A stretch of 64,000 nucleotides of DNA from Lamellibrachia columna. Taxonomy: Eukaryota > Annelida > Polychaeta > Sabellida > Siboglinidae. This document shows positions 53,064-64,000 of the stretch, piece by piece (positions within the stretch are counted from its first letter, which is position 1; each line of letters starts with the position of its first letter). The stretch lies in the NCBI GenBank assembly GCA_963662155.1, contig OY759274.1:36876965-36940964 (forward strand), given 5' to 3'. The position numbers and the translations under genes are program-made. The notes beneath the pieces were generated by a model, which made no database searches, was not told where the DNA came from, and saw only the letters and a program-made list of their open reading frames with translations.

Positions 53064-53564
53064 TCACGGTCTAAGTTTCATAGCGGCCTTCTTGAGCGAA
53101 TAAGATCTACGCCATCCTTCCCAATCGATGCCATGTTGCTGCGGATCTTCAGGGCTGCCGAGATACAGCCCATTCAAGTTGGAATTATAACATGAAGTAT
53201 ACCACCAAGCCCCCTTGAACCTTTGGGCGCGATTGTCTGCGTTTGTATCGTTGTCCCGGTCAATCGTGGTGAATGGCTGACACGCAGCAAAGGCAACTGG
53301 GTCCCCTGCAATGTACACAACAAACATAAATGCTCCACAAAAGGGAAGAATACACTGACAGTCTAGAAAGCATATTTAAGTTGGCAAATCCAAGATTACC
53401 TGCCGTGCCGCAGTAGGACCCAAGTTTCCACCGATACTTGTCGTCTTCTGAAGCAACAGCAAAGCGCGAATACGTCGCATATCGTTTTTCTCCCTCGTAA
53501 TCTTCCATGTCGACTCTTAGTTCGTAGCGTTTATTTGAGGTGATGTCATGTAATATGTCGTTAC
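53064..53564 (-). CDS. Fibrinogen C-terminal domain, two-exon fragment C (intact exons)
   Basis: Minus strand. Exon 53400-53564 (165 nt; acceptor ATTCCAG, donor GTAATC) encodes NDILHDITSNKRYELRVD, then YEGEKRYATYSRFAVASEDD and YCGTA. Exon 53064-53305 (acceptor CATTGCAG) encodes [47 protein letters not shown] and ends MKLRP-stop. Phases match across the 94-bp intron. It is the second half of a fibrinogen-related domain with the DRDND calcium-loop-like segment and the Cys pair of the last subdomain. No exon for the first half or a signal peptide was found before the LINE at 53.8 kb. It is therefore either a truncated gene or the 3' end of one that was cut off. It is the only copy of the three without an internal lesion. 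Confidence 0.7.
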
Positions 53565-53839
53565 CTGGAATATAGGGGGTTTGAGAGGGGTTTCGTGCGC
53601 TAATGATGGTTGTGAAGACAATTGTGCAGTACAGACAGCATTATTGGAGTGGCAAAAATAAAAATAATGAAGGACACTGCAAAATGGTAAAATCGAAATA
53701 CATACACGCACTTACATACAATAATATATTAATTAAAAAGTCGTGCATATAGCGATTTCCAATGAAAGAGTAAAACTTATGAGGGCAGAGTAAGCGGCAA
53801 ATTCACAGCTCTATATCTTTTCGAAGAAGACATAAACAT

Positions 53840-55265
53840 CTTCACCGACAACATCAAGGGAGTTGTACAGGAAACACCCAGAGGAAAGGAAAGGAAAACA
53901 GATCCAGCCGTGGATTACCAACGACATCCTTGATCTCTGCAATATAAGGAGAAACATGAAGAAGACAAAGAACTCCCGAAACAGCGGAACAATACCGCAC
54001 TGTCAATCGCACCATCAAAACGCAGATGATAAAAGCAAAAGAGAATTGGATATCGGAGCAATGTGACAACATTGAGAAAGACATAAAAGAGAGTAACAGC
54101 AAGAAAGCCTTTTGATACACAAGACTACAGTTATATAAGATAAGAACGGTTCCATGTTAACTGATAATGTGACCGTTTTTACACGATGGACTGAGTATTG
54201 CCAAAGAGCTCTACAACTGCGAATTGAAACCTGATACCAACATACTGAAAAGCAAAACCAGCAATGTTGATGAAACAGACAATGTGCAAGAGATGAAAGA
54301 AGTAAAGGAGGCATTGCGTACACTGAAAGGGAAATAACCTGGCGCCGACACCATACCAGCAGATTTGCTTAAACACGGCTGCCCTGAAATGAAAAAGGTT
54401 CTCACTACACTACGTCAGAGTATCTGGAAAACAAAGGAATGACCAAAGTATGGACTCAGTCCATGACCATTCCACTCATAAAAAAGTAAACTCTAAGATT
54501 TCGCAAAAATCACAGAGCCATCAGCCTCATTAGTCACCCAAGCAAGATCATGCTACGAGTCATCTCGAACAAACTCAAAGGAAAAGCAGCAGAAATACTG
54601 ACTGAAGAACAGGCCGGATTTAATTGCAGGAGAAGCATTACTGAACATATCTTCAATGTAAGATTGATCATAGAAAAACACCTGCTTCACCAAAAAGACC
54701 TGATCCACAATTGCGTTGACTCTAAGATGGCGTTTGACCATATCTGGCACGAAGGTTTGTATCAAATCACCAGAAACTACAACTTCGACAAAGATCTGAT
54801 ACAAGTCATACAGGCATTGTACGCCAACTCAAACAGTGTTGTCCTTCTAAATAACCAACTTGGAGAACTTTTCAGAACAACTGTAGGAGTTCGTCAAGGG
54901 TGTCCACTCTCCATGTTCTCTTCAACATATTCCTCGAGGACATCATGCAGGAGACCCTCCAATACTTCAACACCGCCATATCTATTGGTGGAACGCCAAT
55001 GTGTAATCTTCGTTTTGCGGACGATATTGACCTCATGGGAGGCAGCGAGAGTGAATTTGAAAACCTCACTACCAGAGTGGAAGAAAAGGCAAGATATTAT
55101 GGGATGGAAGTCAGCTCAGAGAAAAGCAAAATACTTTCAACAATACCAACTAGAAGGCCCCCTTAACATCACGATGAACGGTCAGAACCTTGAGGAAGTA
55201 AACTATTTCAAATATATTGGGTCCACCTTATACTATAATATGATCAAACAAGACTATATACTATA
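53840..55265 (+). mobile_element. RTE-like LINE, linker and reverse transcriptase, frameshifted
   Basis: Plus strand, in several frames: NSRNSGTIPHCQSH-type linker (from 53863), a KGK..GADTIPADLLKHG-like finger region (about 54330-54390), then 54550 onward MLRVISNKLKGKAAEILTEE, QAGFNCRRSITEHIF, SKMAFDHIWHEG and FRTTVGVRQGCPLS. One frameshift later, LFNIFLEDIMQETLQYFN, NLRFADDIDLMGGSESE (catalytic box) and YYGMEVSSEKSKIL follow, ending MNGQNLEEVNYFKYIGS in the first frame. It is longer than the partner copy at 21030, which starts at AGFN. Both stop at the same base, where an antisense hAT-like fragment begins. Confidence 0.88.
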
Positions 55266-55808
55266 ATAGATCTGCGTCCTTACCCAAGCGATTCGCTGAT
55301 CTTGTTGAATATCGACTCGCCTGTATCGATATTGCAAGTCGGCATATCGAGGAATCGGGTGACAGCCTTGCCTGCGACTCGGTCGAAGTACCGCACGTGT
55401 ATCACTAGGTTTTTTTAACGAGGAACTGTCATTGTTTTCGTCCGTCATTAAGGAAAAGCGGCTTGTATTGCGTTGGTCTATAACACATCTGTTTCGGTCT
55501 GGGGCGATAGCGCCTTTCATGATCATGGTCGTCTTCTGCCGCCCGCACGAAAATTTCTTGGCGGTTTCACTGTCAGGAAGCATTTTCTAAACTTTTTGTG
55601 TGAAATGGTCCACGAGCAAAAACGAAAGGTTGCGCTCAGCAACCAAGTTGACACGATCGTTAGCCTGTGAAACCCGGTCTAGATGTTGTCGCATGGCAAA
55701 TGGCATCATATTTACCCCCCGCAGCAACACTACAGTGAGAGTTACATACATGGGAAAAGGCGTGTGTTGGCTGTCGCTGCGACCTACCCATCGTAGATCG
55801 GAGTCCAA
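55266..55808 (-). pseudogene. hAT-like (DUF4371-type) transposase fragment, copy 2
   Basis: Minus strand: VAERNLSFLLVDHFTQK (about 55600) and, in another frame, MLPDSETAKKFSCGRQKTT and FSLMTDENNDSSSLKK (55430-55583). It has lost about 80 bp that copy 1 retains (the IARRVIVAEILFAIL part), so the two relics decayed independently after duplication. Confidence 0.7.
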
Positions 55809-55809
55809 C

Positions 55810-56179
55810 GCCTGTTGGAATTTAGACGCATATTTCTGTTTTTGTTGACGTCATATTGTCATGCAGATCAGTGCTCGCAGCGGATGTTTATATAGAATGC
55901 CTGATGCGATTCGATATTTCGAGACCACGTGATAATTTCCATCCAATTAAAATGTATGTTGCACGTTTCCGGAGTACCCGGGAATTAAATATGCAACAAC
56001 AAAAATATTAACCGAACTAAACTTGCGATTCGGCAAGTTTACAATACAACGGAAATCACCAAAATATTTATTTCTAAAACGGAGTGTATAGTCTGATATA
56101 TGGGAAGTGAAAAAAATACGTGATAAATTGGAGACTTCAGCTCCCGCGCGAGAGAACGGGAAAGTCTTCCGCGAGAAAT
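55810..56179. other. Shared flank, no gene recognised
   Basis: Matches 22230-22650. Ends at the start of the (ATCC)n array. Confidence 0.55.
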
Positions 56180-56972
56180 CCATCTATTCATCCACCACCC
56201 ATCCATCCATCATCCATCATCCATCCACCGCCCATCCATCCACCATCACTCTACCATCTATCCAACACCCACCCATCCGCCATCCATCCACCATCCATCC
56301 ACCACCCATCCATCCACCATCTATCCAACACCCACCCATCAACCGTCCATCAATCCAACATCCATCCACCACCCATCCATCCATCATCCATCCACCACCC
56401 ATCCATCCACAATCGATCCACCACCCACCCATCCATCCACTTTCTATCCACCACCCACCCATCCACCGTCTATTCACCATCCATCCACCACCCATACATC
56501 CACCACCCATCCATCATCAATCGAACCATCCATCCATCCATCCACCCACCACCCATCCATCCACCATCCATCCACCACCCATCCATCAACCATCTATCCA
56601 ACACCCATCCATCCACAACCATCTATCCACCACCCATCCATCCACCACCCACCACCCACCCACCCACCCACCCACCCACCCACCCACCCACCCACCCACC
56701 CACCCACCCACCCACCCACCCACCCACCCACCCACCCACCCACCCACCCACCCACCCACCCACCCACCCACCCATCCATCCATCCAGCCATCCATTTATC
56801 CATCCATTCATCCTTTCATCCATCCATCCATCATCATCCAGCCATCCAGCCATCCATTCATCCATCCATTCATCCTTTCATCCATCCATCCATCCATCCA
56901 TCCATCCATCCATCCATCCATCATCCATCCATCCACCACACATCCATCCATCCATCCATCCATCCACAATCC
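56180..56972. repeat. (ATCC)n minisatellite with pure (ACCC)n core
   Basis: About 790 bp. ATCC and ATCCACC units flank a homogeneous ACCC block (about 56642-56773). The block encodes PTHP repeats in the plus strand and VGGW in the minus strand; neither is considered a gene. Confidence 0.96.
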
Positions 56973-56999
56973 AATTGATAAAAGAATATGACAATGACG

Positions 57000-57699
57000 T
57001 TAGCGACCACGTGCAGAGAGCAATGCAGGTGGAGCGATCTGACGAGAGCGCGTGTGAGTAATTGAGCTCGCGCAGGACGATGATGCAGATACCACATATA
57101 CCCCTACAAAATACATATAATACAAGTCTCAAACAAACGTTTCGTATTGACATAAAGAGGACTAGCTTAATAAACAAAGGCCAAAATACGTTACATAAGT
57201 TGAGTTTTGACGCAAACACCATGGCCACATGCTGTTGGTAAGCATAGAAATATGTGTACGCAAATATATTTTCATTTGGCGAGCGAATATTGACAGACTG
57301 TGACACTCTTGACGTAAAGTTACCTAATTTATTGCGCGACCCGTGAAGTTAAGATGATTGTTCAACAAGGTTTTCCTATTGAACAACTCGCGTGATATTC
57401 TTAATTGTAATTGCAAATGGTTATGTTTTAGTAACTTTAGTTTGTGCATAGGCCCAAACAATGACTTTTGTTTCAACCCTTTAAACGCAGTCTGAACCTT
57501 TTTATCGTAAAGTCATGATATATACTATAAACTAGATCTTGACTGTGTGTTGTAATAAACCACCATTTGTAAATGTAATTATTATATCATTATAATGAGT
57601 TATTTGTATATGAATATCGACTTTGCTGTCCTGCATGCAATTTACGCATGGTATTCGTGTCGATACATTCACATTAAACAGATAGCTGTCAAATTATGA
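57000..57699. other. Shared segment without gene
   Basis: Matches 23395-23490 and 24045-24610. The 550-bp stretch 23490-24040 of copy 1 has no equivalent here. Confidence 0.6.
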
Positions 57700-59194
57700 T
57701 TATTAACACATCATCAACACCACCATCATCACTATCATCACTACCACCACCACCACCACCACCTCTACCGCCACCACCACCCCCACCACCATCATCGAGG
57801 TCAACATTCATGGATCGCCTGACACAACCAGTGATGTAATAATCGACTGGTAATGTAATAAATCGATCGGTAATGTAGTAATCGACCGTTAATGTAATAA
57901 AAATTATCATGATAATCATTATGATGATGATGTTAATAATTAAAATGAAGAAGGCGACGATAAGGGTGATAAATTATTATCATGATGATGATGATAATTA
58001 ATTCATCTAAGTGAAGATGATAATGATGATGATTATTATGACGATGATGATGATGATGATACTGGTTATGATGATGATATTAATGATGATGATGATAATA
58101 ATAATGATGATAACGACGGTGATGATGAGGGTGATAAATGGTTATGATGATGATGAGGAAGAAGATGAAGACAATTAAGTGGTCTTAGTGCTGGTGATGA
58201 TGATAATGACGATGATGGTGATGATGATGATGATGACGAAGAGGATGACATCCTCAGCCTCATCATCTTGCTCCTCCTCCTCCTCATCCTCATCCTCATG
58301 TTCACCCTTATAACAGCTAGCCATGCTGACACCCACTCGACGTTCACAAAAGTATGATTAACATAGCCATCTCAGAACGAGTCAGCCGCATGTTTTCTGG
58401 GAGGACATGTGGAATGCCGTTCATATAACCTTCCAGATAACGCACGGCAGTAACTACATGTTGGCAAGCAATAGGACTGAGTCAGACAGAGTGGTAAGGA
58501 AGGGGGTGTGTCATTAACAAGGGTCACCTCAACAAAGGAAAGAGGCAATCTACACTCAATTAAGGGATCATCTCAAACAATTCATGATTTAATAAATTTA
58601 AGGGGTCATCTTTCTCAGACAACTTAGGGGAAATCTCTAAATGTAATGTGATATGTTATTAGAAACTTAAGGTTAATCGCAAAAATAATAAAACAAGGGA
58701 TTAGCTGAAACAATTAAGGGGTTATCTCAAACATTTAAGTTAAGGATAATTTCAGTCAACTAAGCTGTTCATCTAAACGATTAAAGGGCACCTAAAGTAG
58801 TTTAAAATATGACTAAGATTAAGGGATTTTATAAAAAAAAGCTATTTAAAGGATAATTTAAAAAGGAGTCATTTAAAAAAGTAATTAGCTCGTCAACTGA
58901 AAAAGTTAAGAGGTCATCTCATATAATTAATGAGTTTTCTGAAAATAAAAATGTAAGGATTGATATCAAAAGATAAATTTAAGGAGAGCCTTCAACACAT
59001 TAGAGAGTCATCTAAATTTTTTTTTAAATCAGGCTCTTATTTTACGTTTTGAGGTGATTGCTTTTTAATTTAAAGATACCCTTTAGTTTTGGGGATTACC
59101 TGTTAATGTCATAAATTTAAAATGTACCCCTTAATTTTATATTTTGTTGATTTTCCCTTAAATGGAAACAAAAGTCATTTTGTTGGGGTTATGC
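57700..59194 (+). repeat. Foldback unit copy 2, left arm
   Basis: Holds the (CAT/CAC)n tract, GTAATAATCGACCG repeats, (GAT)n tract, CTAGCCATGCTGACACCCAC at about 58316, then AAGGGATCATCTCAAAC phrases. It is complementary to 59197-60545 around a centre near 59.2 kb. Confidence 0.9.
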
Positions 59195-59196
59195 AG

Positions 59197-60545
59197 CTAA
59201 ACGAATGAATACAATCTAACCATTTGCAATTACGATCAACAATATCACGCTTGTTGAACACACAGCAACCGTATTTCATGGGTCGCGCCATTGTTGTCGA
59301 TACACCTACGTAACTAGTTTTCCACACTTCCGACATATGGCGGTTGTTCTTTTTAATGGATATTTACATTTTTTAAATTATCCCTTACCTTTTTTGGGAA
59401 ACCCCTTTATTTTAAGAGATGACCACTTAATGTTTTGAGATGATCCCTTAATGTGTTGAGACGATCAGCCAGTTTTTTTTAATCAACGCGTCTATTTTTG
59501 AAAAGATCCATGAACCTTTTTGAGTAGACCCCTTTTAGTAGATGACCCCTTAATGTTTTATATGATCCTTGAATGCGTTGAGACGATCAGCCAATTCTTT
59601 TTAATCTACACTTCTATTTTTTTATTATTCCGTACCGTTTTTGAGAGGACCACTTTATTTTATGAGACGACCTTTTAATGTTTTGACATGATCGCATAAT
59701 ATATTGAGACGATGAGCTGGTTCTTTGTTTTAATGAATATTTGCATTTTCTAAATGATCCTTTAACATTTTAGAAGACCCCTCTATTGTATGAGGTGACC
59801 TTTTAATGTTTTAAGATGATCGCTTAATTTGTTTGATACGATCAGCTAGTTATTTTGCTTAAATGATACCTTACATTGGACATGAACGTATATTTTTTTA
59901 ATGGCCCCTTCCTTTTCGTTTTCCCTAATACCCTGCCTGATTAGAACCCTTCGTTTGCCCATATCAATTATTATTATTAATGTCGTATGCTATCTAAGAG
60001 GATATAAAAACGGCAGTCCATATGTCGCAAGCCGCTGAATCGTTCTGAGAAACCTATTTTCAGTATACCTTAGTGAACGTGGAGTGGGTGTCAGCATGGT
60101 TAGCCATGATAAGGGTGAACACGAGAATGTGGAGGAGGAGGAGCAGGAGCAGGACGATGAGGTTGATTGATGAGGATGACGTAGTTGTCTTCACCATAGT
60201 AATACATATCATCCTCATAATCATCATCACTAAGATAAACGTATAGTTATCTTCATCTTTCTCCTCATATTCATCATCATCATCACCATTTATCATCTTC
60301 ATCATCATTGTCATCATAATAACCATCGTTTTTATTACATTACCGGTCGAGTTATTACATTACTGGTCGATTATTACATTACCGGTCAATTTATTACATT
60401 ACCGGTCGATCATTACATTACCGGTCGATTTGTTACATTACCTGTCGATTTATTATATTAACGATCATTTTATTATATTAGCGGTCGATCATTACATTAT
60501 TGGTCGATTTATTACATCACCGGTCGATTATTACATAACTTCCCT
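59197..60545 (-). repeat. Foldback unit copy 2, right arm
   Basis: Inverted counterpart of the left arm: GATCCCTTAATGTGTTGAGA phrases, GTGGGTGTCAGCATGG at about 60082, (ATC)n tract and ACCGGTCGATTTATTACATT repeats. Only two bases separate the arms. Confidence 0.9.
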
Positions 60546-61849
60546 CCATACTTTACTCGCCACCATTCACTCCAATATTTATCGTTAACACATCATGGTT
60601 CATTATAGCACACTGGGGTGGTGAAAATGCTTGAACATATATAGTTTATACCGTATGACGTGATTGTACGATAAAACCTAACATACTTTATACATTTAAT
60701 TAGAAACCATAATTGTAGACTTAATTTTTTTAAGCATTTTTTAAAATCCATCACAATATGAGTTCCTAAAAGCGAGGACATGCCAAACAAATCGTCAGAC
60801 CATGATGTCTTTCACAATTAAATCAACTATCTCATGTAGTACAACTTCGTATATTGTAGATAACGGAGTCGTTTATTTCATAGAGAATAATTCACTTAAT
60901 CCTGTACATGTGCTGTTTGTATGTGTGTTGACCCCGGGGACGGCGCAATTACGGCAGTTATGGCGGCGATTTAACGTCAATACTAGGCGTAACCATCGGG
61001 GGTAGCTTTACTATTCCTATAGCATCACGATATGTGTATAACTATTGCAATACAATTGCGATAATTTCACAACTATCGCGATATTATTGCGATAGTATCA
61101 CGAAATTGCGAATAGCCAGCAAAACAGAATTGAGCCATAATTGACCAGTGGCGCCATCGCGTGGCCTTAGAGTTGATTAAAAATGCTGACTCCGTGAATG
61201 ACGCAGCTCTAATTGGCCATTGTTAAATGCGGTTTGGTCGATATATTAATACAATTTTCCAATATAGGTGAAACAATATTTATTTATATTATTACAGTGA
61301 AACAAGTAGCCCTGCGGGTTTGTTTTGCCGGCTATTGTTACTATCGACTGTTCATTGTAATATCGACGATAACTATTGATAGTTCAATTTATTATCGATA
61401 GTAATACATCGTCACATCAATTATTGCGATGCGTCTTTAATTCAATGTATTGGTATACCTCTAGTCAACACCAAATGATAACAGCCAAAATCATGTCGTT
61501 TAAATCGGATGTCGACCTATTTGTTGAACACCGGAGGTTCTGCCACGACACAAATACACAAAGTGCAGCGACGCCTCAAGTTAAACGTCACAAGACAACT
61601 GCCACAGTTGACATGCATGTTGACCCTGGAGGTCACGTTGACACTGCGTGTATCACTCCGCAAAGTAGGTTGGACGGTGGGGAGATATATTGAGAACGAT
61701 TATGTGATTCATATTTTGTGATATTAAGTTCTGTATTCGATGGATTATTCGCCGTTATGCAGTATTTAATACCTCGATTTATCATTACCAGTCCACTGTG
61801 CATGCACCACCTTCAGGCTGTTTGGGGCGGACATTTAGACGGATAAAAT
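60546..61849. other. Shared flank with a 1.17-kb insertion relative to copy 1
   Basis: Copy 1 runs GATAAAACC straight into AATTAATAGCCACTTCAG; here about 1.17 kb (60681-61849) intervenes, with GATAAAA at both junctions. The insertion has many short palindromes built on ATCGCGAT/TATCGATA (61050-61100, 61360-61400). A 105-codon ORF (61376-61693, MSFKSDVDLFVEHRRFCHDT near its start) is unassigned. Confidence 0.55.
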
Positions 61850-61930
61850 CAACAGCCACTTCAGTCTAAATCCGTTCAGGCGTGACACGTCGTGACAGCT
61901 ATAAATAAGCAATGAAAGAACATATTAACA

Positions 61931-62317
61931 ATGCAGCGTGCTGTGTGTAGGCCTACTAGTGTGCTACAGCGCAGTTCGCCGCGAGGATGTTCAAGTTTAC
62001 GTTCACGATTTCAGTTGGAAAGGAACCGTGACTTTCCTGTGACGTGTATCACGGGTGACGGCCCAAGCAACCTGGTAGACCAACTGCAGGAACAAGTCAC
62101 ACCACGTGTCGCTGAAAGACTGCATGCAGAGTTGATAGGAACAAGTAAGATGTGCTTCAATCAATCGCCAGCAGCTATTATTATTAATGCCGGTGTTGAA
62201 GCAATGGTTATATCGATAGACATATTAATGGTTGTTATATGGAATGCTGTCGGCGACCTTGTTTCTATTGACACTATACAGAAAATAGGACCACGAGATC
62301 CGTGCGAACGCATATGA
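61931..62317 (+). other. Conserved ORF of unknown function, 128 codons
   Basis: ATG-initiated. The middle (ERNRDFPVTCITGDGPSNLV, DQLQEQV, PRVAERLHAELIGT) is preceded by an acceptor-like CACGATTTCAG and followed by a donor-like GTAAGA, so the coding exon may be only about 62015-62144. The same exon-like block is in copy 1 at 36575-36716 with a frame-breaking insertion. I do not recognise the family. It could be a captured exon of a host gene. Confidence 0.35.
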
Positions 62318-62506
62318 TACCATAAACACACTTTAAACGTAGTCCAGGACCGTAGCCATGTAAACCTGATTGCGCCAACACTCCACGTTAACTCTGGGGG
62401 GGGGCATGCTCCCTATGTAATACGAAGTATCATGTAACTACGAAACAGGTCTCATCGTGTTTTGATTTCAGTAATATTAATACCTGCGACATTGTTTCTC
62501 GGTGTG

Positions 62507-63080
<574 letters not shown>

Positions 63081-64000
63081 ACATGCAGAAACACAGTATT
63101 CCCCCACGCGAATGCGATTCATTATCAGTAAAATAGCAAAGTCACGTGCTAGTGAGTTATACTACGAGTCGTGACTGGAGAGTGGTATGACATTGACATT
63201 AGGGCACACCCGCGCACACCTACATAAATGCATCGACTTTATGACAACAGGTGATTGATCGACCGAAGTGCGAGTGAGTCTGTTTACAACGTTCGTCGAT
63301 GGAGGAGGTGTCCGCATTCAGTTCATATTTTCACATTAATAAAGGTTCTAAGGTTACACAATCATGCTACGTATAACGTTTAGAATGTACAGCTCATCGA
63401 AAAGCTCGTGGAAAAGCGGAACACGCAGGAAATATCACCCACCACTTAACATTTGTTGTTGTTTTAGTGCAAACAATCACACGTGTTCTTTTTACGGGTC
63501 GACATTCCGACTTGCTGTTCTTAGTTCGCGGTGAATGCCTGCGTGATAACTTGATGGCGATATATGAGATAAATAGTAAAATAAAGAAATCATATAATAT
63601 TGCGAATGCCCAGATGTCTTACTCCATGGACGTCTCTTTGTTCTTACGCCACGATAAAACTAATTAAAAGTTAACCTCAACAGCTAATATGTACGCAACT
63701 AGTCGAAATAATCATCCAAAAATGTGACGACATACTCAACAAACGGCCGTGTGACGTATATGCATTTATTTCATTGATTGTCAGTACGGCTTGCCATAGA
63801 TACAGCGTGAATTTAACAAATATACTTGAAACGCAACACGTCAGAATCCAGCGAATACAAAAACAACACCGAGAATAGTCACATATTGAAAAATCAACAA
63901 AACACTCATCAGGGTCAAGGTGTTTTTTGAGACAAGAACTATTTGTTATTAATTATGTTAATGTTGGACCTGAGTGCTTTCAACTTCCAATAGCTGAGTG
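63081..64000. other. End of window; shared flank resumes at about 63830
   Basis: 63081-63830 has no recognised gene. From about 63830 (GAGAATAGTCACAT) and again at 63949-64000 (TTAATGTTGGACCTGAGTGC) the sequence matches copy 1 (37560-37660 and 38086-38137). Confidence 0.55.

Noticed and set aside
54179..54405. Minus-strand ORFs (Phe/Cys-rich) over the RTE-like LINE
   Set aside because: Shadows of the plus-strand LINE coding region.
56107..57061. Plus-strand ORFs of about 300 codons (His/Pro/Ser/Thr-rich) and minus Gly/Trp-rich ORFs
   Set aside because: Translation of the (ATCC)n/(ACCC)n array; open in several frames on both strands.
57689..58347. Asp/Gly- and Ser-repeat ORFs over GAT/CAT tracts
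   Set aside because: Trinucleotide repeats of the foldback arms read in one frame; not supported as protein.

Overview
This is a eukaryotic, almost certainly marine-invertebrate, nuclear window. The evidence is spliced genes with GT-AG introns, CR1/L2-like and RTE-like LINEs, a hAT-like and a PIF/Harbinger-like DNA transposon, a Ty3/Gypsy remnant and very heavy simple-repeat load: (TA)n, (CA)n, (CT)n, (ATCC)n, (ATG)n. The gene types (an orphan peptide-type GPCR and fibrinogen-related proteins) suit a lophotrochozoan such as a mollusc or annelid, but the sequence alone does not fix the phylum. No rRNA, tRNA, CRISPR or bacterial operon structure was seen.

Layout. 0-7 kb: a split direct repeat, a (ATGT)n array and three antisense CR1-like LINE pieces. 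7.06-11.18 kb: a five-exon 7TM receptor gene whose exon phases all join (342 aa). 11.2-13.2 kb: the receptor's 3' flank, a 29-bp minisatellite and a convergent two-exon fibrinogen-domain pseudogene. 14.9-18.4 kb: a long antisense CR1-like element, then the endonuclease end of an RTE-like LINE fused to a broken copy of receptor exon 4.

19.64-38.14 kb and 51.98-64.0 kb are two direct copies of one large segment, the second running off the window. In order, each holds a fibrinogen-domain fragment, RTE-like RT, an antisense hAT-like transposase fragment, an (ATCC)n array, and a long foldback (inverted-repeat) structure with (ATG)n and GGTCGATT-type tandem repeats in its arms. A shared right flank follows. 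In copy 2 the two foldback arms lie 2 bp apart (57.70-60.55 kb). In copy 1 the same centre carries 5.4 kb of cargo: a CR1 fragment, an intact intronless gene for a secreted-type/transmembrane fibrinogen-EGF protein (360 aa), a TGAGTCA minisatellite and a Gypsy remnant. The copy 1 right arm is further split by a 2.9-kb PIF/Harbinger element with terminal inverted repeats and a 3-bp target duplication.

38.2-51.97 kb lies between the copies. It holds five (TA)n arrays, several with inverted-repeat caps, and a block of about 10.3 kb with inverted ends. That block contains a candidate five-exon gene (41.94-48.90 kb, 167 aa) with a TATA box, phase-compatible junctions and a poly(A) signal. A perfect 69-bp palindrome lies at 50.5 kb.

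The most likely complete genes are the GPCR, the fibrinogen-EGF membrane protein and, less surely, the 167-aa gene. Most other coding signal is decayed mobile-element or duplicated exon sequence. The most unusual feature is the large foldback unit, present once compact and once with a gene at its centre.
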